Below, in pieces: positions 22,618 through 36,197 of a DNA stretch of 64,000 nt. How positions within the stretch are numbered: the stretch's first letter is position 1; every line of letters starts with the position of its first letter. The stretch is from Tubiluchus corallicola (taxonomy: Eukaryota; Priapulida; Priapulimorpha; Priapulimorphida; Tubiluchidae), in contig JAQGDQ010000117.1 of NCBI GenBank assembly GCA_030141605.1, positions 1 through 64,000 on the forward strand, written 5' to 3'. The position numbers and the translations under genes were made by a program. The notes beneath the pieces were generated by a model. It did not search any database. It was not told the DNA's origin and saw only the letters and a list, made by a program, of their open reading frames with translations.

Positions 22618-24400
22618 GATTAATAGCATTCTATATTTTAAAATGTTTTCCATCTACACAACCACCTCATTTCAGCCTGCATAGACTGTTAATGAATTAA
22701 ATTACATTATCGTAAAGCACTGCTGTCAAAAACGGATGGTCATAGTCGTAGAGCAGCACTCAACCAAAACCCAGCTGAGTGATAAAAGACTTTAGACTCT
22801 TTTGTTCATTTTATCGATGCGTTCATTAGTTTGTTCAAGTAAATGGTGGACCTACTTAAAAATTTGGCAGAAAATTACAGATACGCGCAATAATTTCGGT
22901 TGATTTCGTAATATTCCAGCAAAAAGATAAAATAATAAGTTTTTAAATAAGACCTGAATATTTTTATTGGGTTTACTATTGCCATTTTTTAGCTGACATG
23001 TGTCATGTATCTTCTGCATCAGAAAGGAAACGCAAAGAAAAATTGGTTACATGGCTTAGTATAGTATATAACAACTTTTTGCTAATTACAGTTTTGTCTT
23101 TTTATGATGACACACAAATTTTGAATTGACAATACATATGTATAAAAAGAATTAGCACAATTTTAGTTAGCGCTGTTGCCTAACAACATAATAACCTAAT
23201 AATAAAAAAGCTTACCCGTGGTTTAACATACGTAATGCCAGGATCTTACAATCTTCTTAGAGTTTTACACCACTATAGAGCTAAATTGGTAATCAATATT
23301 ATATTGGATTTATTTTGTTTACATTGCACATGTTAAACCGCTATACACGCACACCCTGTTGTTTGTCTAGGAATTTTACACTGCATTGGCATCTCAATAT
23401 GTCTCGCTTATTGGCCGGCGCAGCACCATTTAAATCAAATAGATATTTATTTATTTTACATGTAAAACTTGAAAATTAGAAGTTTTCCCGCCATCGAGTC
23501 CTTGAAAAACGACGATTAGTCTACGCACTCTATAATGGTAAAAATATCTAGAAATTTATTGCACGGTGGCAGTTTTTATCAGCGTAACGAAGCCTGCACG
23601 ACTAAAACCAAGCGATCAATGTTGTCCGTGTGATTATAGTAGGCTACCTTTCAGATACCAGTCATTATATGTTTATCCTGTTTAAATTTAACTTCAAAAG
23701 TGCTTTCCAGGAATGACATTGAGCATAGTCATTTTGACTAATAATTTTTATAAGATGATATTCGTCGTCATTACGCTTCGTAATTAAGTGTTTAGATGAA
23801 AGAGTGTAATTAAATTATTATTAATACTACAGCAGACTTGTCACACAATCGACTATCATTTTGTTTTCATGGATGCGGGTGATAATTTCGGATCATTATA
23901 TTGGAGTCAATGGATTTTCATTCCTTTGCACATATTAAAGGTGCAAGAGAAGCTAAAAAGCAAACTAAACTCAAAGCGGCACTCACCGAAACGTGTGTGC
24001 TTGGAACCCTGCACAGTAATCCCTGCATCGCAAACATGGCTGCCCTTCGTCTATTTCTTCCACCAAGAGACCCTGCAATAAGGAAAAGTAGTGAAATAAA
24101 TTCGGTTACCTAAGTGTGTACGGCGAGAAACTACGTAAGGTACTTGTGCATCATTGAACATTGGAGAATACCGTCTACGTTTTAGGGTGCGTGTAAAAGA
24201 GAACTTGTCATAAAAATAGGCAGTCCGCTTAAAATGAGGTATGACCAAGACAAAAATAGTGTAAGAGCTGAATTTTGCACAGACACCCAAATAACCTGCA
24301 CGGACGTCCAGAATAGCATATTCAAATCCCCTAAAATCTTTGAGGGAAAACGTTATGGGGCTTTAAATTCAAAGTGGCCTTAAAATCAACACAGCTTTAA
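22618..24400. other. No gene recognised
   Basis: Two overlapping 70-codon frames at 23869-24113 have no recognisable domain or splice sites. Nothing else could be supported. Confidence 0.35.
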
Positions 24401-24403
24401 AGT

Positions 24404-24665
24404 CAAAATAACTCAACTAGATTGTATTTAAGGTCGCATAAATATACTACTAGCTGATATAAGAGTGCATACGGTCATTCAGAAAAATAGTGTTTCAAAG
24501 TCATTCAAGGTCAAGGTCATTCAAAACTGCTCAATAAGGAAGTATTTAAGGTAGTGTGAATGTATTAACATCTGATATAAAAGTACATATATGTTCTGTC
24601 AGAAAAATGGTGCTTCAGGGTCATTATTTTGATAAAATATAACCCAACTAGTCATTTGATAGAAC
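24404..24665 (+). repeat. Imperfect ~117-bp tandem repeat (two units plus a partial)
   Basis: TATTTAAGGT (24425 and 24542), CTGATATAA(G/A)AGT and CAGAAAAATRGTG recur in the same order about 117 bp apart. A third partial unit starts near 24640 with TAACCCAACTAGT. The repeat also contains GGTCATTCA motifs. Confidence 0.65.
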
Positions 24666-27280
24666 ACACTAAAAATGGATTAGTAATTTTGCAATGGTAC
24701 GCCTCTTTGATCAATAAGTCAAATTTATTTTTGGCCAAATTTCTAATAATGTCTAATGTCGTTGTTGTTAGCATAACAATTATAAATATTGCATAGCATT
24801 GGTATTATAAAACAAAATATCACATGTAATGGTGGAGGGGCTTATGTTAGAAAATGGGAACTCTGCGAGTTTAGGTAATGAACAATTGATATGCAGACCC
24901 GTATGCAGATATGCAAGCTAGTCACACAACGCCCGGGAATATTGTGACAGCAGTGCTCCAAGCCAAAGCTTCTATTCTCCTTGATGATAAAGCTTTACGC
25001 ATTAATCACTTTTAGCTCCGTGTTTTTTACGAAGTTTTCCTACCACTGCTATCTGTTGCAGCTAATCTCGAACTAAACAGTCAACACCGCATTGGTTTTG
25101 TATTGAGTTGACTGAGTATTCTGTGATTCATCATTACTGTTGTGCCTGCCATTCCGGCTGCGTTCACACTATGCGAGGTACGTCACGCAAAACCGCTGAA
25201 CAGACAAACAACAGAACGCTCACCATTATAAATTATTAATTCGATTTTTCTACAGTGCAGGTGTCATACAATAACTTCACGCAGGCTGCAGCAGAAGCCC
25301 ACACGCCGGGAAATTAACTAATAACTAAAGCAATCTTTCTGCCTTGCTGCATGTTCAATTCCCATACCTAAGAAATCTGAATAAAAGCTAGCAAGTTGGC
25401 ACAATGGCCTTCAACCGTCATGTGCAAATTAATGTTGGCATTTAATCATTGTAGCTATTCGCACAAGAAGCTAATTAGCCTATTATTATCGACGATTTTA
25501 TAAGGCCTGTTTTGTTCGAATTACTGGCAAATAATGATGTTTAGCTCGAAGCGCACCAAGTCTGTGATTACCACATCAGCGTTATGAGGGCGAGAACGAG
25601 AATGGGCTTTGACAAGCGTGTTGCATTTACCGACTGTTTTTGTAATTATTTCAGAAGTACTTTTTTTGCAAATTTCAGTCGTAATTAACGTCTATTAAGT
25701 TCTCCAATAAAATATTTGGGGAGAAGTTTACAATTCCCACACAATTTAAATACCCCAACCTTAGCTAACCCTAACCCACCTTAACCGCAACCCAAACCTA
25801 ATTCTAATCCATTCACGAACTAATTTCTTGTGTATCGGGAACTGTAAACTTTAGCCAATATTTGATACTGCCTATACTAACCAGAATCTCTTAGTTTCTC
25901 ACCATAATTTGGAAAAATTAATAGTAAAATGCTATTCAGGAGTGATTCAAGTTATTTTTCGCTTTTTGTTAAGTCGTGACAAAATATAAAACTCTCGTGT
26001 ATAATTTCACTAAAATTTCGAATTATTTGACTGGAGTTGGAAGGTAACGTAGAAAATGTTTATGACTCATTCGCATCTTATTGGCTTGCTGCTAACTGTT
26101 AGTTTAAAACACAATTTTTTTTGGTTTAGATTAGACAGTTTTTAAAGCTGATACATGAATCCTTTCCGTAACGGTTACCGTGTTAGTACAAAATAACTAA
26201 TAAATGACTATGGAACATGTATAGTTTTTATCATTGTAAATCTAAGACTTTGATCGTGTGCCGTAGTGTCTTAACTGTGGGCTGAAAAATCTACATTTCA
26301 AAAATCTATACCTTGTACGATTTTAATGTTCTATGCACCTTTCAATCCTCCTGTACATCTTAATCCAGCAAAAGCTACGAAAATCTAATAGAAAAGCCAT
26401 GATATCACGCAAAATCTGCGTCTTGCTTGCAAACGAGATTCAGGTTACAAATTGGATTGTTCTACGCACATATTTTGGCCTCGTCTGGCATTACCAGAAT
26501 CCTCAAGAAAGGTTTCTCACCATAACGAAGGCAGTTACTGCAAATTGTAACGATAGGTGAAGGTATCGGAAAACTGAAAATAACCATCGGTGTATAACAC
26601 GTATTACAAACCGTTACCTAGCTACAATATGCATCACGCAAGTTATTACTGCACTTAAGACAGTACCGTCGATTTAGGTAATAGGAATAAATGGAACAGA
26701 TGAAGTTGTAATAAAATAGATCTATATTTATTTTTATACTAACAATAATTCTTATTATAAAATTGAGAATTATAATTACTACTGTTTTATAGTCATGGCG
26801 TTCGCTTTGTAATCGAGAGATTTCGGTTCGAAACCAAACTGTGACCTAATTTCTTCGCATTTCCTTCCGAAAAAAGTTTGTGATCAAAATCCAACGATTA
26901 CTCTTTTTTATAGTAATTAATGTTCCATGCAAATATCGCTTGTAAAAATTCATGTATTTGTTGTTCATAAAATATCTAAACGCAATTATATCAACTTGCG
27001 TTGTTCATACGACACGTTCGATTATTACACTAATAGAATTTTTTTATTACTCTTTAATTACCAAAACAGCTTTAAGCAAACAGCTTGAACTGGGTTTTCT
27101 ATAGTTAATGAATTACAATTATCAGAAGTAAGAATTGCTCGCTGTCCTTGCTGTTACTAGCTGTTGACCTCTGCGTTATATGAGTGACACAATGCACATG
27201 CTATACTAATGCATCGCGTATGTATTGTTTAATTCGTTAGCGAACTTATGTTAATCGTTGACCTTAAAATAAGTTTGAAA
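24666..27280. other. No gene; telomere-like run and SINE-like head inside
   Basis: A C-rich run of CCTAAC/CCTTAACC-like hexamers lies at about 25745-25800. A tRNA-like block is at 26790-26850 (separate entry). A 75-codon frame at 26333-26560 has no recognisable motif. Confidence 0.35.
26790..26850 (+). ncRNA. tRNA-derived (SINE-head-like) fragment
   Basis: GGTTCGAAACC is a good match to the pol III B box. It is preceded by a stem-loop resembling an anticodon arm with TGT (TTCGC, TTTGTAA, TCGAG) and a partly paired T arm. The acceptor and D arms are not convincing, so this is probably a tRNA-Thr-like SINE head and not a functional tRNA gene. Confidence 0.3.
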
Positions 27281-27475
<195 letters not shown>

Positions 27476-28014
27476 CAAGTCATAAAAGGGTGAATGTATA
27501 GCTGAGATTTATGATCCGAATCATTGTGCGAGACATTAGAGTAAAGATAAAACGTTACAAAAGAAACAATAATGCTTATCGTAGTGACTGAATGAATGAA
27601 TGCGTCACTTTCCTATTAGCCTAATAGCACTATTCATGTGTCCAGGTTGTTAGGCCTACAAAGCTCTGTTAGAAATTCTCCCGGGAATTTGGCATCACAC
27701 CTGTAATTACTGAGTGCAGATTGTGATGCACAGACATTTTCATTCGAATGTCTTTTAGACTTGCGTCACACATGATCCCGTAAAACTCATCCAGCATCCA
27801 GCAATAAGCTTATGAAACAAGCTGCAGGCAATGACTCTGACGTTTCAGACCACATTTTAAACCACTAGAATAATAATCCACACTGTAATCAAGACATGGT
27901 ACAAAATCAGTTATATAAGCGATATCAATACTATATTAGAAAGTCCATTAATTTGTCCACTGGGACTCAAACCCAAGACCAGGTTAGTTAGAGTTTGTAT
28001 TGCATGGCGGGGAA
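27476..28014. other. No gene; possible minus-strand SINE fragment at about 27955-28005
   Basis: On the minus strand GGTTTGAGTCC matches a pol III B box with a weakly tRNA-like upstream region. Nothing else was found. Confidence 0.3.
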
Positions 28015-29191
28015 TTAGTGCCAAATACGCATACGACTCGCGCGTGCTATAATAAATACGTGCAGCTTTTTAGAACTCCACCCATATATACTATGCCAGC
28101 CAACTAGCGACAAAAATTTTCGTAGGAATCTACGTGTTTTGTCTTGTGAATGTGTCTACGTGAATGTCTACGTGAATGTCTTGTGTTTTTCCCCACTTGA
28201 TTGGACAACAAAGGACGTTTCTTTTCATCAAAACATGCGAATTTTTCTCGAAATATGATTGGACGAAAACCTTGCCTTCATCTTGCCAATTGTGCCTTCC
28301 TTAAAAAGGACAGGTGCTTTAGGAAAACGACGCGAGCATCTTAAACGCACGTGTGACTTTTAGAAACGACGTGAGCTTTTGGAAATCATGCGTGCTTATG
28401 CTTTCGAAAATGTTTTCTTTCTTGCTGTGGATTTTGGCGTCAAACCGTCTGTACTGTAACAGGGTACGAAATAATTTTTAATCCTCCGATTAAAAGCACA
28501 AAAATCAGCTTTCCACAACATGGGACATGTCCGAACTGTAAATTGTATAAAGCTCGCATGGCTAAGTGTAAAATCAAGTTTTTCGTATGAGTTGGTATTG
28601 ATAAACAACATTTGTATTTGGAAATCGAATCTTGGTTGCGTGAGTGCTTCCATTCAATCGCTTTTTATGTAGTTTTTGATCTTAACGTTGTATTATTATG
28701 CTTAATATATTACAGCTGTTACGTGTGCATTAAAATTTTTCCCATTTGGGTGGTAACTTTTTAAAACACCTACCTAAATTTACACGAGAAAGTAATTTAA
28801 ATATTAGTAAGATAGGGACATAGGGGCTTCTCTAATGTATGTTTTCGTCCGACCAAATTATGACAAAACTATTTGTGCATTATGAAGAAAACGACACATC
28901 GTTTTGTTCAAATACACGTGTATTTTCTCGAAAGGAGAAGCAGGGAAAATAGCGGTGGAAACAAAGCATTCCTTAATGAAAAAACATGCGTCTTTTTATA
29001 TAATCAAATTGAAAGAAACGACACTCACAAATGATGCGTGCTGTTAAAAAACACACGCACAAGTATTTTAAATTCACGCTAGCTTCTCTATCTAATCAAG
29101 TTGCCAGAAAAACAATGCGTCTGAAGTTGCAAAAATACGCGCATTGTTATTAAAGCGACATGTCCACGGTTGTTCACGTATTTGGCACTAA
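28015..29191. mobile_element. 1.18-kb element with terminal inverted repeats, unassigned
   Basis: The ends are perfect 15-bp inverted repeats: TTAGTGCCAAATACG at 28015-28029 and its reverse complement at 29177-29191. Beyond them the similarity continues imperfectly; GCTATAATAAATACG on the left corresponds to GCTTTAATAACAATGCG read inward from the right. Internal GCGTG and GATTGGAC-like motifs recur. If the unit begins at GTGCC, a TA dinucleotide flanks each end, as in Tc1/mariner-type insertion, but the target duplication is not certain. An 85-codon minus-strand frame inside (28396-28653) resembles no transposase. It is most likely a non-autonomous DNA transposon. Confidence 0.6.
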
Positions 29192-30029
29192 TATACTATC
29201 AACCATATGCACAACGGCACCCAAATCTGTTGTCCTTGTGGAGTCAAAATGGCTTTGTAACTGGTCTTTAAAAACGCGTTAAATCTTCGTCGTCTTCAAG
29301 TCAATGTGATTAAAACAGTTGTTCGTCAAAACCACTAAAGCACAGCCATCAGATTCAACAAGTAAGAGATAAGAAGTGTCATAGTGAGACAGATCAATTG
29401 CAAGTTTCATTTCTTGAACAGGTTGATGTCTTGCGTCTACGTCTGATAAGGCACGAAGCGATAATGACATGAATTTCATGGGAAAGAATTAAGTCTAACA
29501 TATAATAATGTAATAAAAAAATCTTTGGTTTATATTTCTGCAATAAAATCTTCAATTCAATTCAATTCAAAAGTTGTTATTTTGTTTTTAGCGCTTTGCT
29601 GTAACAGATACATTTGCATTTATTTTCCTTCAACGTATTCATAAACGGTGCAAATAGCCGTAAAATTATCGTGAGAAGAAGCTATTGGATCAACAGGCGA
29701 TACTTTCGTCTAGGTGCGTTTGCCAAAAATAATTTATTTCTTTTTTTATTTACATTTCTCCTTTAATATGTGGCTCCCTACTATTCGTACTGCATTTAAG
29801 AAACGAATAATAGCTAATTTTTTTATGCTTAACATTTTATTTCATATAAAACGTACTTTACACATCAGAAAAACCAAGATATTTACGATACAAATACAAG
29901 CACTAATTGATTGTCAATGAATGCAATTAGTTGCAATCAGCAAGAATGCATTGACTACACTCTGGCAATTTTGGTTGTTCAGTAAATTATTAGAATATAT
30001 ATATATATATATTAGAATCATTAGAAAGG
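29192..30029. other. No gene recognised; (ATTCA)n and (TA)n short runs
   Basis: Short ATTCA repeats lie at about 29552-29570 and (AT)n at 29996-30012, the latter next to the LINE 3' end. A 66-codon minus-strand frame at 29279-29479 has no recognisable domain. Confidence 0.35.
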
Positions 30030-33000
30030 TAACCAACTAGCTTCAACTTTTTCTAGCATCGCAAGGTTGGCACCTGCATATTTCTCCAACATATACATAT
30101 GTTTAATGCAACTCACAGCATGATTAATATTCAGTGTTTGTAATTTGCTTTGAATACACCACATATAATATTTTACTATTAAAATGACCTTATTTAAAAA
30201 TAGAAATTTTTTATACGGAAACTTTCTAAAAATTACAACAGATTTATCAATTTCTAATTGTTAAATGCGTTACTTGTGCTTTGCACTTATCATTGTTTGA
30301 AATGTTCCCATATGAGTTTTACTTTATTACAACACACAGTATATGTAATATGATTTTTGTTTCCGAATTACAAGTGTCAGAATCAACCTTATTGATTTTG
30401 AAAAGAAAATCTTTTATGGGTAGTATTCTGTGCAGAACACCAAACTGAAAACTGCGTATTTTAGGATCTTTTGTACATTTGAAAGGAAGCACATTTTCCA
30501 ATTTACATTATAATTTATTAATTTTCCTCCCACTTTTAGGTCAGAAATTAGCGGAACTTTTTGAGATAATAACTTTTTATGCATAGTCGATGCTTAAAAG
30601 TCGGCATGGGATACAAGTTTCTCAATTTCGCGATTTTCAGTTTCCGTTTTGCACAGTTTAACAGTTTTGAATACCATTTCGCTATTGCACAGATAAGACT
30701 GTAACATTGAAGAAAATCAACTTCAATTGCAAATATTCTAATGAACTGATCACGTGACATTATAGTTCCATTATCATTCACTAAATCAACATATAATATA
30801 TTATTTACAATACATGTTGTACAGAACATACGAGTAACGTTTCGCTTTATATTATTATTTTACCATAATGTCTGTTTTAAATAACCCGTTTGAGTTATCG
30901 GATTTCTTAACATTTCACATCAGCATATAATTGCATCTTGCCAGAAGGGATTCACAAGCATTCCACTCGTCTCTACCAGGAAAGTTTTTTCCATTTTCCA
31001 AAAATGAGAATCTACCCAGTTTTTCTATAAATATTTTTGCTACCTTTTGCCAAGTTCCATCATTGTCATTAGCTTGTGAGACCACTTAGATTTCAAGGAT
31101 ATGGGAAACGATTCCAAATCCACCATATTTGCTTCACCTTCTGAAATTTTGGACATAAGAGTCTTTCGTTTAACTTTTTGTGGTTTACCACCCCATAGAA
31201 ACTCATATGTTGACTTCTAATGGGTTTCAATTTTTCATAATTCACAATGGGGAGCGATGACAACAAATGGATTATTTTTGATAATATTAAGGATTTAAAA
31301 ACAGTTGTCCGCCTAAAGATCGTTAGAGATCGCCAGGAGCAAACTTTTATCTGATTTCGAATTTCTATAAGTTTTCAGATGCAAAAATTTTCTCCAAATT
31401 ATGCAGGTCAAATTTTACTCCCCAAACTGTAGAGATATCATTCGTCCAGTCTAACTCCAGCTGTAAATTTTTACAAATGCGTGCTTGAGAACCCTTTAAG
31501 GCACCAAACCAAATTGCCTTTGTTTTGTTAGAATTTATTTTTAACCCAAAAACTTTACTAAAAATTTTTCTATAATAGAATATTACGGCTGCAAATAGTG
31601 AAGCTGATGAACCACTGAGAATAACAGCGGTATAATCCGCACATTGGATTAAGACCATTTCATTTTTATTTACAACAGTACCCTTTACATCCTTACATGT
31701 TTTAATCGCATTAGCTAAACACTCCACGCACAACAGGAAAATGTATGTTGAGATAGGGTCACCCCGCCTAGTTCCCCGATGCAATTTGAAGAAGCTATTG
31801 TACGACCCATTGTTAAGTACACAGCTTTCAATTTTATTATAACAAATTCTGATTAACGTGAACATTTATTTTAAAAATGATAGCATTTCTTAAAATTATT
31901 ACCGAAATTTAGAAAGTTTAATACTTCGTGTTTAAATTTCCACTCTAGCGTGTCAAACGCCTCTTCAAAATCAATTAATAACAGAATTCCGGGAATGTCT
32001 CTTTTTCTTGCGTAAAGCAAGTCCTACAATAATCTTATGTGTTTTCAGCTATGTATCGGCCTTTTAGAAAACCTTTTTGAGTGCCACTAATTAACACGTT
32101 AATAACGTTTTGTAAACGTCGGTGTGTGTGAATTTTGTAGTCCGTATTTAATAGGGAATTTTGTAGTTTCCAATTTCTTAGGAACTCACAGTCCTTATAT
32201 GGTTTCGGAATACAAGTTATCACTCCGTGCCGTTGCGTCAAAGATAGTTCTCCTAAGGTAAATGTTTCATCAAGAGATCTTAAAAGAAAAATAGATAAAA
32301 TTCGGGGTAAACCCATCCGTACCAGGCGATTTATTTATTTTCTTTAATTAAAGTATTCCACAATTCCTCAATTAAGGGCCCTTCACATGAATAAGCTAGT
32401 TCACTTGTTAATCTCACCATATTTTCTCTGAACAAATCATTTTTCTTACTTTCGAACTCATCGTCATTTAACTGGCTCGTATAAAGTGACGCAAAAAAGG
32501 ATATTTGCTTTTCTAAGATTTCACAGCTTTTTGTTAGTTCTACATTATCGCCTGCTATTAAATTTGAAACACATTTACTTACATAATTTCGTTTTTGTAA
32601 ACCTAGAAACGGCTTTTCAACGTGTCCGACCCATCTTGCTCTGACCTTATCATAACGCCTCTTTTTTGTTCGTAAAAGTAGTAGTGTGGTAGAAAACCTT
32701 TTTGTTTTCTACCACATTTAGTTTATTCATGTCACTTAATGGTAATGGTGGCTGGCTGTAACGTTCGCTAATTTGGACCTCTTGTTCTTTTTTTCGCTTA
32801 ATAATTCCTGAACATAAAATGGTTTCTTCTCTAACTTTTAATTTTAATAATTTGAAAAATAATTGGTCACTTATTTAAAATGGCACTGTCTGCTGATTTT
32901 CTATGACCTGATTTGTTACAACAATACTCACAAATTGTATCAGTTATACATTGTTTGATTTTTTCTACATACACAGAGTCCTTTAGCAGGCAACTGTTAA

Positions 33001-33650
33001 ATTTCCAAAAGCCTTTGCCACGTTTTTCTTGATACATTTTCAATTCAATACAGACAAATGAATGATGTGACCTATATCCAGGTAAAATAGTTGTTTCTGG
33101 TATTTCAGTACATGACTGTAGATCACTTGAAACGAGAAAATAATCCAGAATAACGACTCTGATTAACTGGATTTTTCCTAAACCAGGTAAAATTTCCTTA
33201 TTCCAGGATTATAAATCTCCAAATATCTGTTAGCTCATACACTAGTTCATTAGTTGCAAAATTTTTTGCCTGGCTCTATTATTATTTCCATGTATATATC
33301 CTGCTGTATCAAGCCTACAGTTTTGAACGCAGTTCCAGTCACCACACAGTATTATACTTGAGTTCTCAAAACGTTTTAGTTGTTTTGAAATATTTGTGAA
33401 AAAATTTGGCTTATCATTATTGAGACCATAAATATTTCCAAGTGTAACTCTGTAGTTGTTAATTGAGAAATCCGTTAAAAGATACCTACCTTCCTTATCA
33501 GCCTTTATTTGGAAAATCTCAAGTTCAAAATTATTATTGAAAAGTACAGCAACTACTATAAAATTAAAACCACTATAAACTTGTGGAATAATCAGGCACT
33601 ACAGGGTAAACTAGTAAACTATAAGAAAAGATTAAAATGTACAATACTAA
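30030..33650 (-). pseudogene. Decayed, nearly complete ORF2 of an L1/Tx1-type LINE
   Basis: Reading from 33650 down on the minus strand, the order of an APE-type LINE ORF2 can be followed through many stops and frameshifts. The endonuclease comes first: V-A-V-L-F-N-N-N-F near 33545, N-I-Y-G-L-N-N-D near 33435, C-G-D-W-N-C near 33340 and G-Y-R-S-H-H-S near 33080. A linker with S-F-F-A-S-L-Y-T-S follows near 32490. The RT has L-L-N-T-D-Y-K near 32140, Q-K-G-F-L-K-G-R-Y-I near 32060, R-R-G-D-P-I-S-T-Y-I-F near 31760, and C-A-D-Y where Y-A-D-D is expected (31650). Next are F-L-W-G-G-K-P-Q-K near 31190, then R-S-F-Q-F-G-V-L-H-R-I-L-P near 30440 and a C-terminal tail with H-M-Y-M-L-E-K-Y near 30090. 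This order is typical of Tx1/L1 elements. The copy is inactive. Confidence 0.85.
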
Positions 33651-33899
33651 AAAAATTCACAATATCCGCCAATCGACACGATTGCGACAAACCATCAACT
33701 ATGGAATTTACTTTCACGAAACCGTAAAATAATATTTTTTGTACTCACTTCTTTTTTGTGTAGTGATTTGACTTGATTTCTGATTATGTCCGTTATGCTC
33801 GTTACGCGTTTTGGTATGCTGCTTCTATCCGTGGACGTAACACACAATTACATACATTGTCTCCGTGGGCATGTATTGTTTTCATGTTGGTTAATAAAG

Positions 33900-34276
<377 letters not shown>

Positions 34277-35235
34277 GTCTATTTTTCCTTACAAAACACA
34301 TGGCAGTGGCAATGCTCTATAAATATTCTGACTATTTTTTCTCCAGAACGACATCTCTCTACTGTTTCGTGGTATTTTTGATGCATCTTAAGTAAAGCAA
34401 GTTAATTACACCCAGTTTTATTTCCGAGCATAATTCTTGTATCAACTGTGTTCTGTATAACGTGGACTGTAATCTACAAAAAGTACCACAAGACGCATTC
34501 AAGATGAGACATATGTCAAAAATTAACTACTCAATGTCAACGAGACAACAAATAACACTGAACATATAGCTTTTGCGCTCTGTAAGTGTGTTATTCCCCC
34601 AACGTGAATATACAAAATCAGGCCGGAAAATTGCTCAAGTCTGATAATATGCGGCGTTTTACTTAGATACTTATATCGCTATACATCGAGAGTCAAAAAT
34701 ATCGAATGCCCACATAGACTTACTACAATGAATAAAAAATTCCACAATTAAAAAACAATGAAAAAAAGAAAGGATTTCGCACTACCAGTTCTTTTTCAGG
34801 TGAACAAAAAAGGATAAAAAAGAGAAAAGCACGAGAAGTTACAAGAATTACTGAACTAGTTATTTCGGGACGTTTTTTTATTTTACACATGCATAAAAAA
34901 GGTACCACACTAAACAGGATACAAGCGCGTATGACAAACACAGAACAACGGCATAGAGTAGGAGTGGTACCCAACAACAAGAGCTAATGTCAACGGCTTA
35001 TGTATAAGGAAAAATTTAGAGATTTAACATCCGAGCGTCATAATGCCCCTCCAAATGACATTGAAAACATCGAGGTTTTCGAGTTTTCCTTGTATATCTC
35101 TTGTCATTCGGGTTCAAGAGGATCATAATAACAGAAAATAAATCTAGGCTTCTCTAACTTTAAATTGCTTCTACATTTCACATTTTTCACATGCAGTATA
35201 CTGCTTTCATTTAGTCATGAGATAAGTGACGCAGA
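34277..35235. other. No gene recognised
   Basis: AT-rich sequence; nothing could be supported. Confidence 0.35.
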
Positions 35236-35645
35236 AACCTATTTAAAATTAACTAATTAAACAACTTTAATTAATTAAACGAATTAGTAAAATTTGTTAC
35301 TTTAAACGAACGACAGCCTAGCTAATTTCCCAGGCAACTCGATCGGATAATGGGAACATACAATTCAAATCAAATTCAAATTAAATGAAAACAACTATAA
35401 TTAATTAATTGAATAACGAACTGCTACAGACTTTTCGTTTTGAACAAATGACATCCTATCATATCACCTTACCAAATTTCTAATCAGTCGAGACATGGGA
35501 GAAAGCAATTTAAATCAATTTAAAATTAATTATATAACTAATTAGCGAATTGTTAAAAAAATTTTGTTTAGAACCAAGAATGTTCCATCTAATCATCACG
35601 CCAAATTTCAGCTCAATTGGATACATACTTTTCCAGTTATTTCAA
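35236..35645 (+). repeat. Three diverged ~140-bp tandem units
   Basis: Each unit starts with an AATTAA-rich block (about 35245, 35390, 35520). A GAACAAATGACATCCTA-like stretch and a CCAAATTTC block follow, and the unit closes near TCGGATAATGGGA or TTGGATACAT. The order is kept across the three units, but sequence identity is moderate. Confidence 0.6.
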
Positions 35646-36127
35646 CTCAAAGTGTGACGGACAGCATGAATCAATTTGTGACCGAGAAACTGGAGTTTTT
35701 CTCAGACATGAGCTAACACTCGGGAAAAATCGTCAAACCAGTTAGGTAGAAGATAAAAATAACGCAGCCCATGGAGCTTGGGGTGAATGAAGCAAGAATA
35801 CCAACTACGTTCATGTCAAGAAAATGTCTACATTCTGCATAAGAATTAAATTTTTGCAGCTTGTACAATCTGTGTTGAATATTTCCTCAACGAATCAATA
35901 AACATATATTTTCCCATTTTCCTTTCTTTGAGCTGAATTTCAATTATGAACTGATTCGGGTATGTTTTGCAAAATAAACGAGATGATGACCTAAACACCA
36001 TTAAGCTATCTTTGCTGATTTAGCTTTCAAATAATAGCAGTTGTAATGCTAATAGCTAAGCAAAGTCAATTCCTGCACAAGCAGAAAACTTAAAATCAAT
36101 ATTTTAGCATTTCAGTGGATGTCTGTA

Positions 36128-36160
36128 TCCTCCTCCTCCTCCTCCTCCTCCTCCTCCTCC

Positions 36161-36196
<36 letters not shown>

Positions 36197-36197
36197 C
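36128..36197 (+). repeat. (TCC)n/(TCA)n microsatellite
   Basis: Pure CCT triplets are followed by pure TCA triplets. Confidence 0.95.

Noticed and set aside
28396-28653. Transposase-like gene in the 1.18-kb element
   Set aside because: The 85-codon frame shows no DDE/DDD or DNA-binding motif.
29279-29479. 66-codon minus-strand frame starting with ATG
   Set aside because: No recognisable domain, splice sites or neighbours; length is within chance expectation.
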